Shown: piece by piece, positions 55,015 to 62,680 of the stretch | Layout of the letters: every line of letters begins with the position of its first letter | Position numbering within the stretch: position 1 is the first letter of the stretch | Assembly: GCF_900626075.1 (NCBI RefSeq) | Contig: NZ_UYZY01000002.1 | Location: 620,001 to 684,000, forward strand | DNA length: 64,000 nucleotides | Reading direction: 5' to 3' | Source: Clostridium transplantifaecale | Lineage (GTDB): Bacteria > Bacillota > Clostridia > Lachnospirales > Lachnospiraceae | The notes under the pieces: model-generated | Told to the model about the DNA's origin: nothing | Database searches by the model: none | Seen by the model: only the letters and a program-made list of their open reading frames with translations | Made by a program: the position numbers and the translations under genes

Positions 55015-55743
55015 ATGAAAAATAAATTTGCTACCCAGTTGAAAGAAGAAGTCAAGCAGATGGGAATTGAACTGACGGATCATCAGATAGATCAGTTCTA
55101 TAATTACTACGAACTGTTAATTCATTGGAATTCTATGGTGAATTTGACTGCGATTACACAGATGGAAGAGGTAGTGACAAAACATTTTGTGGATAGTCTT
55201 TCTTTGAAAAAAATAATTGTGGATATCGATCAGAAATCGTGCAAGCTGATTGATGTTGGGACCGGCGCCGGATTTCCTGGAATACCGTTAAAAATAGCTT
55301 TTCCGGAGCTGGAGGTAACTCTTTTGGATTCCCTTAATAAAAGAGTGAAATTTCTCAATGAGGTAATAGAAAATCTTCAATTAGACGGAATAACTGCCAT
55401 ACATGGCAGAGCAGAAGATCTGGGACGCGATAATGTTTCACGTGAAACATACGATCTATGTGTATCCAGGGCGGTAGCGAATCTCGCGACGTTATCGGAA
55501 TATTGTATGCCGTTTGTAAAAACCGGTGGTTACTTTGTTCCTTATAAATCCGGTAAACTGGAAGAGGAACTGGGAATAGGCAAAGGCGCTGTTAAAAAGT
55601 TGAGCGGAGAGATAGAAGAGATTCTTACTTTTACATTGCCAAACGCAGATGAACGCTGTCTTGTTAAAATTAGAAAGACTGGCCCCATGAGTAAAAAATA
55701 TCCCAGAAAAGCGGGAATGCCTTCCAAAGAGCCGTTAAAATAG
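55015..55743 (+). CDS. rsmG: 16S rRNA (guanine-N7) methyltransferase RsmG (GidB)
   Basis: A 242-residue methyltransferase that modifies G527 (E. coli numbering) of 16S rRNA. Visible: YYELLIHWNSMVNLTAITQM, the AdoMet motif DVGTGAGFPGIPLKIAFPEL and SRAVANLATLSEYCMPFVKT. A parS site lies inside the coding sequence at 55434-55449, encoding NVSRET. Loss of RsmG gives low-level streptomycin resistance in other bacteria. Confidence 0.96.
   Translation: MKNKFATQLKEEVKQMGIELTDHQIDQFYNYYELLIHWNSMVNLTAITQMEEVVTKHFVDSLSLKKIIVDIDQKSCKLIDVGTGAGFPGIPLKIAFPELEVTLLDSLNKRVKFLNEVIENLQLDGITAIHGRAEDLGRDNVSRETYDLCVSRAVANLATLSEYCMPFVKTGGYFVPYKSGKLEEELGIGKGAVKKLSGEIEEILTFTLPNADERCLVKIRKTGPMSKKYPRKAGMPSKEPLK
55434..55449. 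other. parS: parS site 1 (inside rsmG)
   Basis: TGTTTCACGTGAAACA, a perfect 16-bp parS palindrome, the binding site of ParB. It overlaps coding sequence of rsmG, so its conservation is independent of the protein's needs. Confidence 0.96.
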
Positions 55744-55887
55744 GATAGAAAAATAGTGATGACGAAAAGGAGAGCAGAAAAGAAAAACTGCCTCCTTTTA
55801 TTTATGCTAACTGAAGAAGCGGTGAATGCTGTAGAAATATATTAGTATCTAATGCAAATCAGAAAACTGGCAGAGGAGGAGAAGAAT

Positions 55888-56430
55888 ATGTTACAGGAAA
55901 AGTTAGGTGGAGTAATAAGAGCTGTAACGGAAAAAGATGTTCGCGAAATATATGATTTTGTTGAGACTGCATTTAAAACGGCGGAAGTCAGTGATGGTAC
56001 AGAACAGGATTTTGTGCTTGAACTGAGAAAGGGCGCATATCTCCCGGAACTGGAACTTGTCATGGTGGATAAGACAGGAATTATAGGCCATATTATGTTT
56101 ACAGAGCAGAAGATAGGTGTTACGGATGTGAGTGGATTATCATCTGTATTTACTGGCCTTTTGATTGCACCTTTATCTGTAAAACTAGAATATAGAAATA
56201 AAGGTGTCGGCGCAGCGTTAATAAAAGAGGGATTTAAGCGGGCTAAGGAGGCGGGGTATCAAGCTGCTTTTTTAGTGGGAAATCCAGAATATTATAAACG
56301 GTTTGGATTTAAAGAAACGGGATGCTATGGAATAAAAAATGACTCAGAAATACCGGATCAGTTTGTTTTAGGATGTGAAATAGTCCCGAATTCGTTAAGT
56401 GGACTGGCGGGCAGCATAAAGATAATTTAA
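55888..56430 (+). CDS. GNAT-family N-acetyltransferase
   Basis: A 180-residue GNAT protein: VIRAVTEKDVREIYDFVETA, the acetyl-CoA region LIAPLSVKLEYRNKGVGAAL (RNKGVGAAL gives the R-x-x-G-x-G/A loop), LIKEGFKRAKEAGYQAAFLV and GNPEYYKRFGFKETGCYGI, typical of YhbS-like acetyltransferases. The start at 55888 follows GAGGAGGAG; an ATG at 55852 lies upstream of that site. Substrate unknown. It follows rsmG by 144 bp. Confidence 0.88.
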   Translation: MLQEKLGGVIRAVTEKDVREIYDFVETAFKTAEVSDGTEQDFVLELRKGAYLPELELVMVDKTGIIGHIMFTEQKIGVTDVSGLSSVFTGLLIAPLSVKLEYRNKGVGAALIKEGFKRAKEAGYQAAFLVGNPEYYKRFGFKETGCYGIKNDSEIPDQFVLGCEIVPNSLSGLAGSIKII

Positions 56431-56528
56431 AAAACGGATTTGGGTACAGGATATCATCGTAAGTAAATGAATGCAACGGTATATGTAGTAAAGAATTAGT
56501 TCAAGATAAAACGTAATTTGAAATAAAA

Positions 56529-56606
56529 ATGATTAAGGATAAAAATGATTCAAGATGAAATGATTCAAGATGAGAAATGATTCAAGATAAAATGATTCAA
56601 GATAAC
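56529..56606 (+). repeat. Five tandem ATGATTCAAGAT repeats next to parS
   Basis: Units of 15-17 bp begin at 56529 (variant ATGATTAAGGAT), 56545, 56560, 56577 and 56592, each ATGATTCAAGAT plus 3-5 variable bases. The array ends exactly where the parS palindrome begins. The rest of 56431-56528 is AT-rich with no gene. Unit length varies and there are no spacers, so it is not a CRISPR array. Confidence 0.85.
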
Positions 56607-56646
56607 AGAGAAGAGAGATGTTTCACGTGAAACATCTCTCTTCTCT
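56607..56646. other. parS: parS site 2 in a 40-bp perfect palindrome
   Basis: The perfect parS TGTTTCACGTGAAACA at 56619-56634 is extended by 12 further complementary bases on each side (AGAGAAGAGAGA on the left), making a 40-bp perfect palindrome. ATCTTTTC follows, so the transcript could also act as a terminator for either neighbour. Confidence 0.93.
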
Positions 56647-56723
56647 ATCTTTTCACTATGAAAAAGAATATACCTATTTATAAATAGGACTTAGATCAAT
56701 AAAACATTCAATAAAAGCATTTA

Positions 56724-57674
56724 TCAAGCAAAGAACATGGAAATAACATCAAGTAATTTACCGGGAGTCTCCAACTGTGGGAGATATTTTGTTTTACTGA
56801 TAATAGAAGATTCGATTGCAGAGTTGTAAAGTTTATATTCTTCTATATTATCGGCGATACAGGGAACCTCTGCTCCCCCCACAATGAAGATACTGTTATC
56901 AATTTTCTTCAGTGCATTGATGATATTACATTTAGTAAATTTACATTCCATACTGGAGAATACGGCTTTAGGACATTCACCTAAGTGAGCTGATTCAAAG
57001 TAGTGGTCGATATAGATTGGCTTTGCCGAGTATGGATTATAAAAATACTTCTCCTCAAAGGCTTCTTCGATCAGATTACGGCTGCTTGCAATATGATAGA
57101 GCAGTGTACCAATAATTGGTAAATCAAGGATTAGTTTATACAGCTTTGCATTTTTTCCGGGAATCTGACTGCAGCTCATCAGACTGTCCGGATTAATTAA
57201 CATAAGCTGATCAAAAAGTTCGGGCGAGTTATTGCAGGCCATAATAGCCAAAGCAGCAGATTCTCCGGTAGCAATAATATTGGTTCTATGTCCAATTTCT
57301 GATTTAATAAAATCGCAGATAAGCTGCACATAGAGATAATTTGTATAGGTAAGATTCGGTTTTTCCGAACGGCCGCAGCCGAGTAGGTCAATGGTATAAA
57401 CAGTGTAGTTCTGTTTCAGCTTGTCAATCAGAAGACTCCATTCATAGCCGCTGGATGAAAAATTGAGATCATGTACCAGTACAAGAGGTTTTCCATTCCC
57501 GGTCTTAGTATAATGAATATTGCCGAGACGCCATTTATAGCAGAGCGGATGAGGTTCACTCATTAAGTTCTTTGAGACAGCGGAAAATTTAATGTATTTG
57601 TTAAAAAGAGCAGTGGCAGTGGCTCCGCCTGCCGATAACGCTAACAAAGTCATTACTTTATTCTTCGTATTCAT
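56724..57674 (-). CDS. Alpha/beta-hydrolase-fold protein
   Basis: A 316-residue protein with an N-terminal hydrophobic stretch (MTLLALSAGGATATALF, possible membrane anchor). The hydrolase core shows GKPLVLVHDLNFSSSGYEW, the DLLGCGRSEKPNLTYT segment and a nucleophile elbow ATGESAALAIM (G-E-S-A-A, where the last residue is usually Gly). A catalytic Asp or His near the C-terminus is not obvious: the end reads YLPQLETPGKLLDVISMFFA, where an H-x-E is often found. Activity is therefore uncertain. It sits among the parS sites on the opposite strand from its neighbours, between the GNAT gene and parA. Confidence 0.78.
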   Translation of the reverse strand: MNTKNKVMTLLALSAGGATATALFNKYIKFSAVSKNLMSEPHPLCYKWRLGNIHYTKTGNGKPLVLVHDLNFSSSGYEWSLLIDKLKQNYTVYTIDLLGCGRSEKPNLTYTNYLYVQLICDFIKSEIGHRTNIIATGESAALAIMACNNSPELFDQLMLINPDSLMSCSQIPGKNAKLYKLILDLPIIGTLLYHIASSRNLIEEAFEEKYFYNPYSAKPIYIDHYFESAHLGECPKAVFSSMECKFTKCNIINALKKIDNSIFIVGGAEVPCIADNIEEYKLYNSAIESSIISKTKYLPQLETPGKLLDVISMFFA

Positions 57675-57946
57675 TGATGCCTCCTGACAAAATAGATAGT
57701 AGGTAAACTGTTAATATAATATTACAGTATAAAAAGCTGAAGCTTTTCGTAGAAATATTGTCAAAGCTCTTTCTGATCGTATTGCGGTTAATAGTGTAAG
57801 GGCTTTATCTTTTATAAAGAGTATGTTAGAATCTACAGGTATTTTATACCACAAATTATACCACAAATATAGGTACATGTGCATTACAATATTCTTAAAG
57901 AAAAGGCCGTTATGACTAGTGTATGCAGCTTTAGCAAAATTAAAGA

Positions 57947-57962
57947 TGTTTCACGTGAAACA
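57947..57962. other. parS: parS site 3
   Basis: TGTTTCACGTGAAACA, perfect, in the 464-bp gap upstream of parA. The gap also holds a direct repeat of ATACCACAAAT near 57845-57869 and is otherwise AT-rich with no gene. Confidence 0.97.
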
Positions 57963-58013
57963 TTTAAAACTGATTCCCGAATTGAATATAAGCAATATTT
58001 ACAAAAAAATAGA

Positions 58014-58029
58014 TGTTTCACGTGAAACA
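58014..58029. other. parS: parS site 4
   Basis: TGTTTCACGTGAAACA, perfect, 67 bp after site 3 and 110 bp before the parA start. The close pair next to the parA promoter suggests ParB can also affect parAB transcription. Confidence 0.97.
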
Positions 58030-58085
58030 TTTTAGCAAAGAAAATGGACTTTTTTCTATAAAAAGTAGGAAATAGAATTTATCTG

Positions 58086-58094
58086 TGCTATACT
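58086..58094 (+). promoter_or_regulatory. Extended -10 promoter of parA
   Basis: TGC-TATACT (58086-58094) is an extended -10 element. There is no good -35 at 17 bp, as is common for extended -10 promoters. Transcription would begin near 58101, about 38 nt before the parA ATG. Confidence 0.45.
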
Positions 58095-58138
58095 ATAAAA
58101 TGATGCGTAAGAGAAATACGTTTTAGAAAGGAAACATC

Positions 58139-58909
58139 ATGGGACGTACAATTGCGATTGCAAACCAGAAAGGCGGCGTCGGTAAGACAACGACAGCGAT
58201 TAATCTCTCTTCCTGCCTGGCCGAAGCAGGACAGCGGGTCCTGACGATCGATTTTGATCCGCAGGGTAATGCTACCAGCGGACTTGGGTTGGAGAAAGGC
58301 CAGATTGAGGATACAGTATATGAAATGATGCTGGGAGACTGTACTTTTGAGGATTGTCTTCAGCAGGATGTTCAGGAAGATCTGGATGTACTCCCCTCGG
58401 ATTCCAATTTATCCGGCGCTGAGATTGAACTTCTGGATATAGAAAATAAAGAGTTTGTTTTGAAAAGTCATCTTGACAGAGTAAAGGATGATTATGATTT
58501 TATTATCATTGATTGCCCTCCGTCACTGAGTCTTCTGACGCTAAACGCTTTGGTTGCCGCCGATACGGTGCTTGTTCCGATTCAGTGTGAATACTATGCA
58601 CTGGAAGGTCTGAGCCAGGTGCTCCGCACGATTAATATCGTTAAGAGAAAAATGAATTCATCATTAGAGATGGAAGGCGTCGTATTTACCATGTATGATG
58701 CCAGGACGAATCTTTCTCTGGAAGTGGTCGAAAATGTAAAGAGTAATCTGAATGAGAAAATTTATAAAACAATTATTCCAAGAAATGTGCGTCTTGCAGA
58801 GGCCCCAAGCCATGGAATGCCGATCAATATCTATGACAGTAAATCTACCGGCGCCGAGAGTTACCGGCTTCTGGCCGCAGAAGTGATAAGCAGAGGAGAA
58901 GAACTGTAA
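58139..58909 (+). CDS. parA: Chromosome partitioning ATPase ParA (Soj)
   Basis: A 256-residue deviant Walker ATPase. It begins GRTIAIANQKGGVGKTTTAI, has LTIDFDPQGNATSGLG (Walker A'), FIIIDCPPSLSLLTLNAL (Walker B) and IPRNVRLAEAPSHGMPINIY near the C-terminus. It lacks the long N-terminal DNA-binding extension of plasmid type Ia ParA, as expected for the chromosomal form. AAAGGAAAC lies upstream of the ATG. It moves ParB-parS complexes and regulates DnaA in Bacillus. Confidence 0.97.
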   Translation: MGRTIAIANQKGGVGKTTTAINLSSCLAEAGQRVLTIDFDPQGNATSGLGLEKGQIEDTVYEMMLGDCTFEDCLQQDVQEDLDVLPSDSNLSGAEIELLDIENKEFVLKSHLDRVKDDYDFIIIDCPPSLSLLTLNALVAADTVLVPIQCEYYALEGLSQVLRTINIVKRKMNSSLEMEGVVFTMYDARTNLSLEVVENVKSNLNEKIYKTIIPRNVRLAEAPSHGMPINIYDSKSTGAESYRLLAAEVISRGEEL

Positions 58910-59050
58910 GATACATAAAAACATTCTGCGGAATATGGTCTTTTGTATAGTTATGCATAGACTTACATTTGTTACTTCCCGGTTCGGGAAGGCATATAGT
59001 AAAATAAGGTTAATTGGTAGGAAGGTATTACAGCACGATTGGAGGAAACA

Positions 59051-60121
59051 ATGTCGAAAAGGACAGGACTTGGAAAAGGATTAGGAGCATTTTTTGGTGA
59101 TGATTATGATATTTCCCAGACAAAGCCCAGAGCTCCGGAGGCTGCCAAAGAGGAGATTAATCCGGAAGGGCAGGAGGAACATGCGGAACATGCTGATAAA
59201 AAGGCTAACCTGAAGGAACTTGATATGGTACTTCCCGTCGCTAAAAAGCCGCAGAAAAAAAGTGTCACTGCCGCGAAAAAAACGGCAAAGCCGGCTCCAA
59301 AGGTAAAAATAGTGGAGGTGGAGAAAGAAAAATTTCTGAACATTACACAGATAGAACCAAACGGAAGTCAGCCACGTAAGATGTTTGACGAAGAACAGCT
59401 GAATGAACTGGCCGACTCTATAAAATCATACGGTGTACTTCAGCCACTGCTCGTACAGAAACAGGCACAAGGTGACAATTATGAAATCATAGCCGGTGAG
59501 AGAAGGTGGAGGGCTGCAAAGCTGGCCGGACTGAAGCAGGTTCCGGTAATTATAAGAGAATATACCAGACAGCAGACAATGGAGATTGCACTTATCGAAA
59601 ATGTTCAGCGAGAGGATTTGAATCCAATCGAGGAGGCCAAGGCGTATCAGATGCTTATCCAGGAATTCGGGCTGAAGCAGGAAGAGGTAGCTGAAAGAGT
59701 GGCTAAAAACAGGGCTACGGTTACAAACAGCATGCGTCTTTTGAAGCTGGATGAGAGAGTTCAGGAGATGCTCATTCAGAACCGCATAACAGGAGGTCAT
59801 GCCAGAGCGCTTCTCGCACTGGAAGACGGCGAACATCAATATCAAATTGCAGTTAAGATTGTCAATAACAAACTGAGCGTGCGGGAGGTTGAACGGCTGG
59901 TCAAGCTGTTAACAAAACCGGCTAAGAAGAAGGAAGAAAAACCGGAAGAAAGAGACTTTAATATTTTTTACCAGGATCTCGAAGAAAGATTAAAATCGGT
60001 AATGGGTACAAAAGTAATTATTAATAAGAAGGACAAAAACAAGGGACGCATTGAAATAGAGTACTATTCATCTGCGGAATTGGAAAGAATAGCAGAGCTT
60101 CTCCAATCTATAAATGGTTAA
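59051..60121 (+). CDS. parB: Chromosome partitioning protein ParB (Spo0J)
   Basis: A 356-residue ParB. It starts MSKRTGLGKGLGAFFGDD, has an Ala/Lys/Glu-rich linker (about 20-95), then the CTPase domain ITQIEPNGSQPRKMFDEEQL, IIAGERRWRAAKLAGLKQVP and ALIENVQREDLNPIEEA. The HTH part that binds parS is KQEEVAERVAKNRATVTNSM, and a C-terminal dimerisation domain follows. GGAGGAAAC lies before the ATG at 59051; a TTG at 59039 sits in the ribosome binding site. It is encoded 141 bp after parA. Confidence 0.96.
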   Translation: MSKRTGLGKGLGAFFGDDYDISQTKPRAPEAAKEEINPEGQEEHAEHADKKANLKELDMVLPVAKKPQKKSVTAAKKTAKPAPKVKIVEVEKEKFLNITQIEPNGSQPRKMFDEEQLNELADSIKSYGVLQPLLVQKQAQGDNYEIIAGERRWRAAKLAGLKQVPVIIREYTRQQTMEIALIENVQREDLNPIEEAKAYQMLIQEFGLKQEEVAERVAKNRATVTNSMRLLKLDERVQEMLIQNRITGGHARALLALEDGEHQYQIAVKIVNNKLSVREVERLVKLLTKPAKKKEEKPEERDFNIFYQDLEERLKSVMGTKVIINKKDKNKGRIEIEYYSSAELERIAELLQSING

Positions 60122-60205
60122 ATATTAATATTATTGAATTTTCATGCAACCGTTTTTATTTTATATCGATCATAGAGATTAGAAGAACTGAAATGAGGAC
60201 ATAAG

Positions 60206-60709
60206 ATGGAAAACAGTATTTTAAATAACCTGGGGTTTGATCCCGGATTTTTAATCATCGGCTTGATCATACTCACTTTGATATCGCTTATCGCCACGCT
60301 AATCTGCTTATCACAGTATAAGAAACTGTATCGCAGATATGATATGTTTATGAGGGGAAAAGATGCAGAGACCCTTGAAGATACCGTACTGGATCTGATG
60401 GATGAGGCCGCATTCCTCCGTTCCGAAGACAGGGCCAATAAGGACTTGATCGAATCTATGGAGGAACAGGTAAAAGCCGGATATCAGAAGACCGGAATGG
60501 TAAAGTACAATGCGTTTAAAGGAATGGGCGGCAACCTGAGTTTTGTAATCGCTCTCCTGGACGACAACAATACCGGTTTTGTTCTAAATTCCGTGCACAG
60601 CAGAGAGGGGTGCTATCTCTATCTGAAGGACGTGGTGGAAGGAAAGACGGAAGTTCTTCTAGGAAGTGAGGAAAAGGAAGCGCTTGAACAGGCTCTTGGT
60701 TATCACTAG
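60206..60709 (+). CDS. DUF4446-family membrane-anchored protein
   Basis: A 167-residue protein with one N-terminal membrane segment (FLIIGLIILTLISLIATLIC), a helical part rich in acidic residues (TLEDTVLDLMDEAAFL, NKDLIESMEEQVKAGYQ) and a C-terminal beta-rich domain (TGMVKYNAFKGMGGNLSFVI, ALLDDNNTGFVLNSVHSREG). This is the DUF4446 (PF14584) layout. It is commonly encoded right after parB in Firmicutes; function unknown. GAGGAC precedes the ATG. Confidence 0.85.
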   Translation: MENSILNNLGFDPGFLIIGLIILTLISLIATLICLSQYKKLYRRYDMFMRGKDAETLEDTVLDLMDEAAFLRSEDRANKDLIESMEEQVKAGYQKTGMVKYNAFKGMGGNLSFVIALLDDNNTGFVLNSVHSREGCYLYLKDVVEGKTEVLLGSEEKEALEQALGYH

Positions 60710-60870
60710 CATGCTGTAAGGAAATAATATGAAAAGACAAGATGAAGTTGACATAATATGGAAAAACGGCTGTAAACGGCAGGAAAACTATTGCAAATTT
60801 TCGTGATTTGTAGTAAAAGTAATAGATACAATGGGACTCAACAAAAATAATAAAGATAGAAGGTGAGAGA

Positions 60871-61752
60871 ATGCATAAGTTTTTACGCGCTGCAGGATTC
60901 AGCATGTACCAGAGAAAAAAAGATATCAGGGCTCTTCTGCGCTGCCTTTCCAAGGAAGCGGCAAGATCCAAATGTATACAGATAGACAGGGACACCAGTT
61001 TGTGTGAGATGAAGACGGAAGTAGCACCGGGGATCGGTCTGGCTATGTATGGCGAGCTGAATGATAAGGAAGAACTGGATATTGAATATTACTATCCATA
61101 CATTACAAGTGATACTGTTACAACAAAAGCCGAATGTTCAATACAGCGCCATGCGGAAAAAGAAACATATGCAGGTCTGCTGGATGAATATAAAGTCGGG
61201 ATATCACTGATTTTCTATCTACTTAACCCCATGGAGTACAGGGAAAGGTTTCAGAAAGCAAACTCACCGATCAAAATAGAGTCGGCGACACTTTCTGCCC
61301 TGTCGGTTCATGGAAAAGTATTACTCCCCATTAAGAAGACGGCCATGCAGATTGAGAAAGCCAAAGTAGCATCCCGCAATAGGGACAGTCTGCTGGAAGC
61401 GGCCAAGAATGGGGATGAGGATGCGATGGAATCGCTGACGATAGAAGATATAGATCTCTATTCACAGGCGTCCAGGCGTGTGATTAAGGAGGATATCTAC
61501 TCAATCGTGGACACCTGCTTTATGCCAAGCGGTATCGAGTGCGACCAGTATTCCGTCGTAGGGGAGATATGTGAAGTCGAACTAAAGAAAAACAGGATAA
61601 CAGGTGAGGAAATCTACGATATGAAGCTGGAGTGTAATGATCTGTTTTTCAGGGTTGCAATTAACAAGCTGGATTTACTCGGAGAACCATGTCCGGGACG
61701 CAGATTTAAAGGCCGTATCTGGATGCAGGGAATCGCAAATTTCAAAGACTGA
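60871..61752 (+). CDS. DUF3881-family protein
   Basis: A 293-residue soluble protein beginning MHKFLRAAGFSMYQRKKDIR, with EVAPGIGLAMYGELNDKEEL, YYYPYITSDTVTTKAECSIQ, a helical middle (SLLEAAKNGDEDAMESLTIE) and a C-terminal domain ending PGRRFKGRIWMQGIANFKD. I associate this with DUF3881, a family largely confined to Lachnospiraceae. No catalytic motif is visible. AGAAGGTGAG lies upstream of the ATG. The 161-bp gap before it has a TTGACA near 60757 without a convincing partner. Confidence 0.75.
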   Translation: MHKFLRAAGFSMYQRKKDIRALLRCLSKEAARSKCIQIDRDTSLCEMKTEVAPGIGLAMYGELNDKEELDIEYYYPYITSDTVTTKAECSIQRHAEKETYAGLLDEYKVGISLIFYLLNPMEYRERFQKANSPIKIESATLSALSVHGKVLLPIKKTAMQIEKAKVASRNRDSLLEAAKNGDEDAMESLTIEDIDLYSQASRRVIKEDIYSIVDTCFMPSGIECDQYSVVGEICEVELKKNRITGEEIYDMKLECNDLFFRVAINKLDLLGEPCPGRRFKGRIWMQGIANFKD

Positions 61753-61872
61753 TTTTTTTATAAAGGGACTTGACTTAGAGTAGGAATATGAATTATAATT
61801 AACATTATGCCTTTGAATATTAATGGGTACAGATGCAGTTTTTTTACAGGCTGTATTATAAATTTTCAAGAT

Positions 61873-61946
61873 GTTTCTGTAGCTCAGCAGGATAGAGCGT
61901 CCGCCTCCTAAGCGGAAGGCCAGCGGTTCGAATCCGCTCAGGAACG
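61873..61946 (+). tRNA. tRNA-Arg (anticodon CCT)
   Basis: A 74-nt cloverleaf can be drawn by hand. The acceptor stem GTTTCTG pairs with CAGGAAC, the D stem is GCTC/GAGC and the anticodon stem is TCCGC/GCGGA with loop CTCCTAA. The anticodon CCT reads AGG (Arg). The T arm is AGCGG-TTCGAAT-CCGCT. The discriminator base is G and no CCA is encoded. A strong terminator follows 7 bp later. Confidence 0.96.
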
Positions 61947-61952
61947 TTTTAA

Positions 61953-61999
61953 CAAAACGCTGAAAACTCGATGTTGTGGGTTTTCGGCGTTTTGTTTTT
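61953..61999 (+). terminator. Intrinsic terminator after tRNA-Arg
   Basis: CAAAACGCTGAAAAC pairs with GTTTTCGGCGTTTTG (one G-T pair) around a 12-nt loop and is followed by TTTTT. It ends the tRNA transcript and any readthrough from the DUF3881 gene. Confidence 0.85.
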
Positions 62000-62062
62000 G
62001 GGCTGATCTTTCTAATTTCTATTCTGTGTCGGATTACGTATCCTTTATAGTAGTCAATTGTG

Positions 62063-62239
62063 ATGTGTCCAGGGCATAACTTACAAAGAGATATTCAGTG
62101 CCGCGGATGTACTGACAAGGGGGCAAACGGCGTTTCTCGGAAGATTGCGGATGGGATAAAGTCCGGAACCATATGGAAAAATTATTTATCCCAAATAGAG
62201 GAATGGTCTTATAACTTCAAGATAAACTGCATTGTATAA
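62063..62239 (+). other. Possible 58-codon open frame or gene remnant downstream of tRNA-Arg
   Basis: A frame starting ATG 62063 encodes MCPGHNLQRDIQCRGCTDKG, then ANGVSRKIADGIKSGTIWKN and YLSQIEEWSYNFKINCIV. The composition looks protein-like (four Cys, aromatic residues), but there is no ribosome binding site and I recognise no family. It may be the tail of a decayed gene, for example from an element integrated next to the tRNA. The surrounding 62000-62263 has no other feature. Confidence 0.25.
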
Positions 62240-62263
62240 AGTGCGTCATGCAAAATCTTGCAG

Positions 62264-62677
62264 TCATAGCATGGTTATAAAGATCCGCTGTGCACCGTAA
62301 ATCGGCCGCGCATCATTTTTATCAGTCAGCGTATAGCGTACATAGATTTCCAATCCATCCTCCGTGGTATTGACTTTATAATCGTCTGTCTGGATCACAA
62401 AATCTGTTTCGACAGAAAATACTGCATACTTTGTAATCGTGGCGTTCCGCAGATCAAAAAGCATATCGCCGGTGATTCCGCCGGTTCGGTGTAACAGCAT
62501 AGATTCTTTACCGGCATAGAGTCCGTTCTTAGTAATCGCATTGCTTGCATAGTCCGTATATGCAAGCAGGTGCGTATCGCCGTCTAATCTGTATTCTCCT
62601 GTGGTTTGCCAGTGATTTTCTTCGCCGTTTATAACACTGACAATCTCGATACTGACTTTTTTAACATCATTTTTCAT
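62264..62677 (-). CDS. DUF1934-family beta-barrel protein
   Basis: A 137-residue protein: VKKVSIEIVSVINGEENHWQ, a TTGEYRLDGDTHLLAYTDYA strand pair, KESMLLHRTGGITGDMLFDL and LEIYVRYTLTDKNDARPIYG. This matches the YwiB-like DUF1934 family (lipocalin-like small barrel); function unknown. It starts 3 bp after the FrnE-like gene and is the last gene of that run. Its own ribosome binding site is weak, suggesting translational coupling. Confidence 0.8.
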   Translation of the reverse strand: MKNDVKKVSIEIVSVINGEENHWQTTGEYRLDGDTHLLAYTDYASNAITKNGLYAGKESMLLHRTGGITGDMLFDLRNATITKYAVFSVETDFVIQTDDYKVNTTEDGLEIYVRYTLTDKNDARPIYGAQRIFITML

Positions 62678-62680
62678 GTT

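Noticed and set aside
56529..56606. Tandem ATGATTCAAGAT units as a CRISPR array
   Set aside because: Units are contiguous without spacers and vary in length; no cas gene is nearby.
60757..60785. TTGACA-based promoter before the DUF3881 gene
   Set aside because: The only hexamer at 17 bp is TGTAAA, a poor -10; not strong enough to list.
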